Positions 25,684 to 26,968 of a stretch of 26,968 nucleotides of DNA are shown here, piece by piece (position 1 is the stretch's first letter; each line of letters begins with the position of its first letter). The notes beneath the pieces are model-generated. The model did no database searches. It saw nothing but the letters and a program-made list of their open reading frames with translations, and had not been told where the DNA came from. Origin of the DNA: Streptomyces sp. NRRL F-4489. Its GTDB lineage: Bacteria; Actinomycetota; Actinomycetes; Streptomycetales; Streptomycetaceae. The stretch lies in assembly GCF_001509485.1 (NCBI RefSeq), contig NZ_LLZI01000282.1, positions 1 through 26,968 of the forward strand, read 5' to 3'. The translations under genes and the position numbers were made by a program.

Positions 25684-25725
25684 ACAGCTAGTTATCAACA
25701 GCTAGTTAGCACCTGGCTAGCTGTT
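25684..25725. promoter_or_regulatory. AT-rich operator-like repeats before the second serine-hydrolase gene
   Basis: ACAGCTAGTTA occurs at 25684-25694 and 25698-25708 (14-bp step). AACAGCTAG (25697-25705) and CTAGCTGTT (25717-25725) form a perfect 9-bp inverted repeat spaced by 11 nt. The 134-bp gap is far more AT-rich than its surroundings. It resembles a regulator-binding region, possibly with the promoter of the next gene. Confidence 0.5.
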
Positions 25726-25764
25726 AGCAGCCAACGATCAACAGCCCAGAAGGAGCCCACCACC

Positions 25765-26907
25765 ATGCCCCTCCCCCACCACCCCCGCCCCGAACTCCAG
25801 CAGGCCATCGAGGAGATGACCGAATCCGGCTTCACCGGAGTGGCGCTGCACGTGCACGACGAGCACGGCCAGTGGGTCGGCACCGCCGGCGTGCGCAAGC
25901 TGGGCGAGACCGCGAAGCCGCCGGTGAACGGGCACGTCAGGATAGGCAGCAACACCAAGACCTTCACCGCGACCGTGGCCCTCCGGCTGGTGGCCGAGGG
26001 CACGCTCGACCTGGAGGCCCCGGTGGCCGGCTACCTGCCCGAGTACGGGCTGGACCGGGCGATCACGGTGCGGATGCTGCTGCAGCACACCAGCGGGGTG
26101 TTCAACTTCACCGGCGAGTACTACGACGACGGGACGTTCGCACCCGGAATTCCCGCCACGACCGCGGGCCGGGAGTGGGTGGACAACCGGTTCAAGACCT
26201 ACCGGCCGGAAGACCTGGTACGGCTGGCGCTGTCCAAGCCGGCGCGGTTCGCGCCAGGGACGGACTGGAGCTACTCCAACACCAACTACGTCCTGGTCAG
26301 ACTGCTGATCGAGAAGGTCACCGGCCGCTCGCTCGCCGAGGAGATGCGGCGGCTGATCCTGGCGCCGCTCAGTCTGGTGGACACCGTGGTTCCGGACACC
26401 CGCACGGACATCCCGGAGCCGTACGCCCACGCCTACTACCGATACGAGGACGGCGGCCGGCAGGAGACGGTCGACGTCACCCGCCAGAACCCCTCCTGGA
26501 TCTCCACCGGCGGGGACATGATCTCGACCCCCCAGGACCTCCACACCTTCATCTCCGCGCTGATGGGCGGCAAGCTGCTCCCGGCCCCGCTGCTGGCCGA
26601 GATGTGCGCCCCGCATCCCAAGGCCGGTTACGGGCTGGGCGTGTTCGTGCAGGACGCGGGCGAGGACGGCGGCACCGTCATCACCCACAACGGCGGCATG
26701 GCGGGCCACGCGGCGCTGATGTACAGCACGCCCGACGGCAGCAAGACGCTGACCGCCGCGCTGAATTACGTCGATGACGCCGCGCTGTCCATGGCCACGG
26801 CGTTCCAGCGGGCAACGCAAAGGCTCGTCAAGGAGGTTTTCGGCGGCGCTCAGCCCATCCCGGCAGCCGAGGCCGAGACCGAGGCCAAGGCGGACCCGGC
26901 ACGCTAG
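25765..26907 (+). CDS. Serine hydrolase of the beta-lactamase/D-Ala-D-Ala carboxypeptidase family
   Basis: The 380-residue protein has SNTK (Ser62, Lys65) in HVRIGSNTKTF, YSN (170-172) in WSYSNTNYVLV, and HNGG (308-311) in the KTG position. This matches Streptomyces R61-type DD-peptidases and related esterases. There is no signal peptide, unlike secreted DD-peptidases, so a cytoplasmic esterase or peptidase is likelier. The ATG at 25765 follows AAGGAG. It is the second such enzyme in the window but differs in length and lacks the C-terminal extension of the first. It follows the DUF4097 gene with its own operator-like repeats. Confidence 0.92.
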   Translation: MPLPHHPRPELQQAIEEMTESGFTGVALHVHDEHGQWVGTAGVRKLGETAKPPVNGHVRIGSNTKTFTATVALRLVAEGTLDLEAPVAGYLPEYGLDRAITVRMLLQHTSGVFNFTGEYYDDGTFAPGIPATTAGREWVDNRFKTYRPEDLVRLALSKPARFAPGTDWSYSNTNYVLVRLLIEKVTGRSLAEEMRRLILAPLSLVDTVVPDTRTDIPEPYAHAYYRYEDGGRQETVDVTRQNPSWISTGGDMISTPQDLHTFISALMGGKLLPAPLLAEMCAPHPKAGYGLGVFVQDAGEDGGTVITHNGGMAGHAALMYSTPDGSKTLTAALNYVDDAALSMATAFQRATQRLVKEVFGGAQPIPAAEAETEAKADPAR

Positions 26908-26968
26908 ACCCACCAGACCGCGCAGCCGCTACACACCCGGCGAACGGCGTGGCCCACCCCCGCCACGC

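Overview
The window is high-GC actinobacterial chromosome with almost exclusively G/C third codon positions, Streptomyces-type regulators, and twelve perfect copies of the Streptomyces ParB site parS (GTTTCACGTGAAAC). The gene order thiC – yibE/F-like – ssgA – ssgR – small membrane protein – cupin – holin-like – ptpA – cystathionine lyase matches, from memory, the SCO3928 to SCO3920 neighbourhood of S. coelicolor. Dense parS sites place the window in the origin-proximal core of a Streptomyces chromosome; no oriC, rRNA, tRNA, IS element or CRISPR array was seen.

Layout. 1-74: tail of an unidentified + gene, then a 13-bp convergent terminator hairpin. 179-2125: thiC (-) under a TPP riboswitch whose P3 arm carries two parS sites. 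2210-3631: YibE/F-like membrane protein (+) with a His-rich N-terminus. 3761-5064: ssgA and its IclR-type activator gene ssgR (-). 5526-6265: DUF5326-type membrane protein and cupin (-). 6314-8382: holin-like protein, tyrosine phosphatase ptpA and a cystathionine gamma-synthase/lyase family enzyme (+), very tightly packed. 8534-8570: second parS pair. 8692-10121: LysR regulator with two TTA codons, then a Nudix hydrolase (+). 10160-12893: flavohaemoglobin-type oxidoreductase with a 200-residue Pro/Ala-rich N-terminus, followed by an FMN split-barrel protein (-). 13349-13984: HAD phosphatase (-). 14314-16188: divergent MFS exporter / MarR pair. 16254-16706: GNAT (+). 16784-17683: TetR regulator with a C-terminal Cys4 ribbon (-). 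17890-17927: parS at the centre of a perfect 38-bp terminator palindrome. 18029-20783: class V aminotransferase and a serine hydrolase (-). 20900-21141: array of seven parS sites. 21163-23051: small helical/TPR-like protein and a MerR-sliding clamp fusion (-). 23162-24628: SDR and TetR (-). 24959-26907: DUF4097 protein and a second serine hydrolase (+).

Most striking. The parS sites are built into other nucleic-acid elements. One pair forms an 18-bp hairpin as the distal P3 arm of the thiC riboswitch. A single site is the core of a rho-independent terminator. Seven copies form a 37-40 bp periodic array. This suggests that origin-proximal parS palindromes are reused as RNA structure, or that structured untranslated RNA tolerates parS where coding DNA does not. 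The second candidate novelty is a protein joining a MerR DNA-binding domain to regions resembling domains II and III of the DNA polymerase III beta clamp, with domain I missing. Function calls rest on motifs read by eye; no database search was run.
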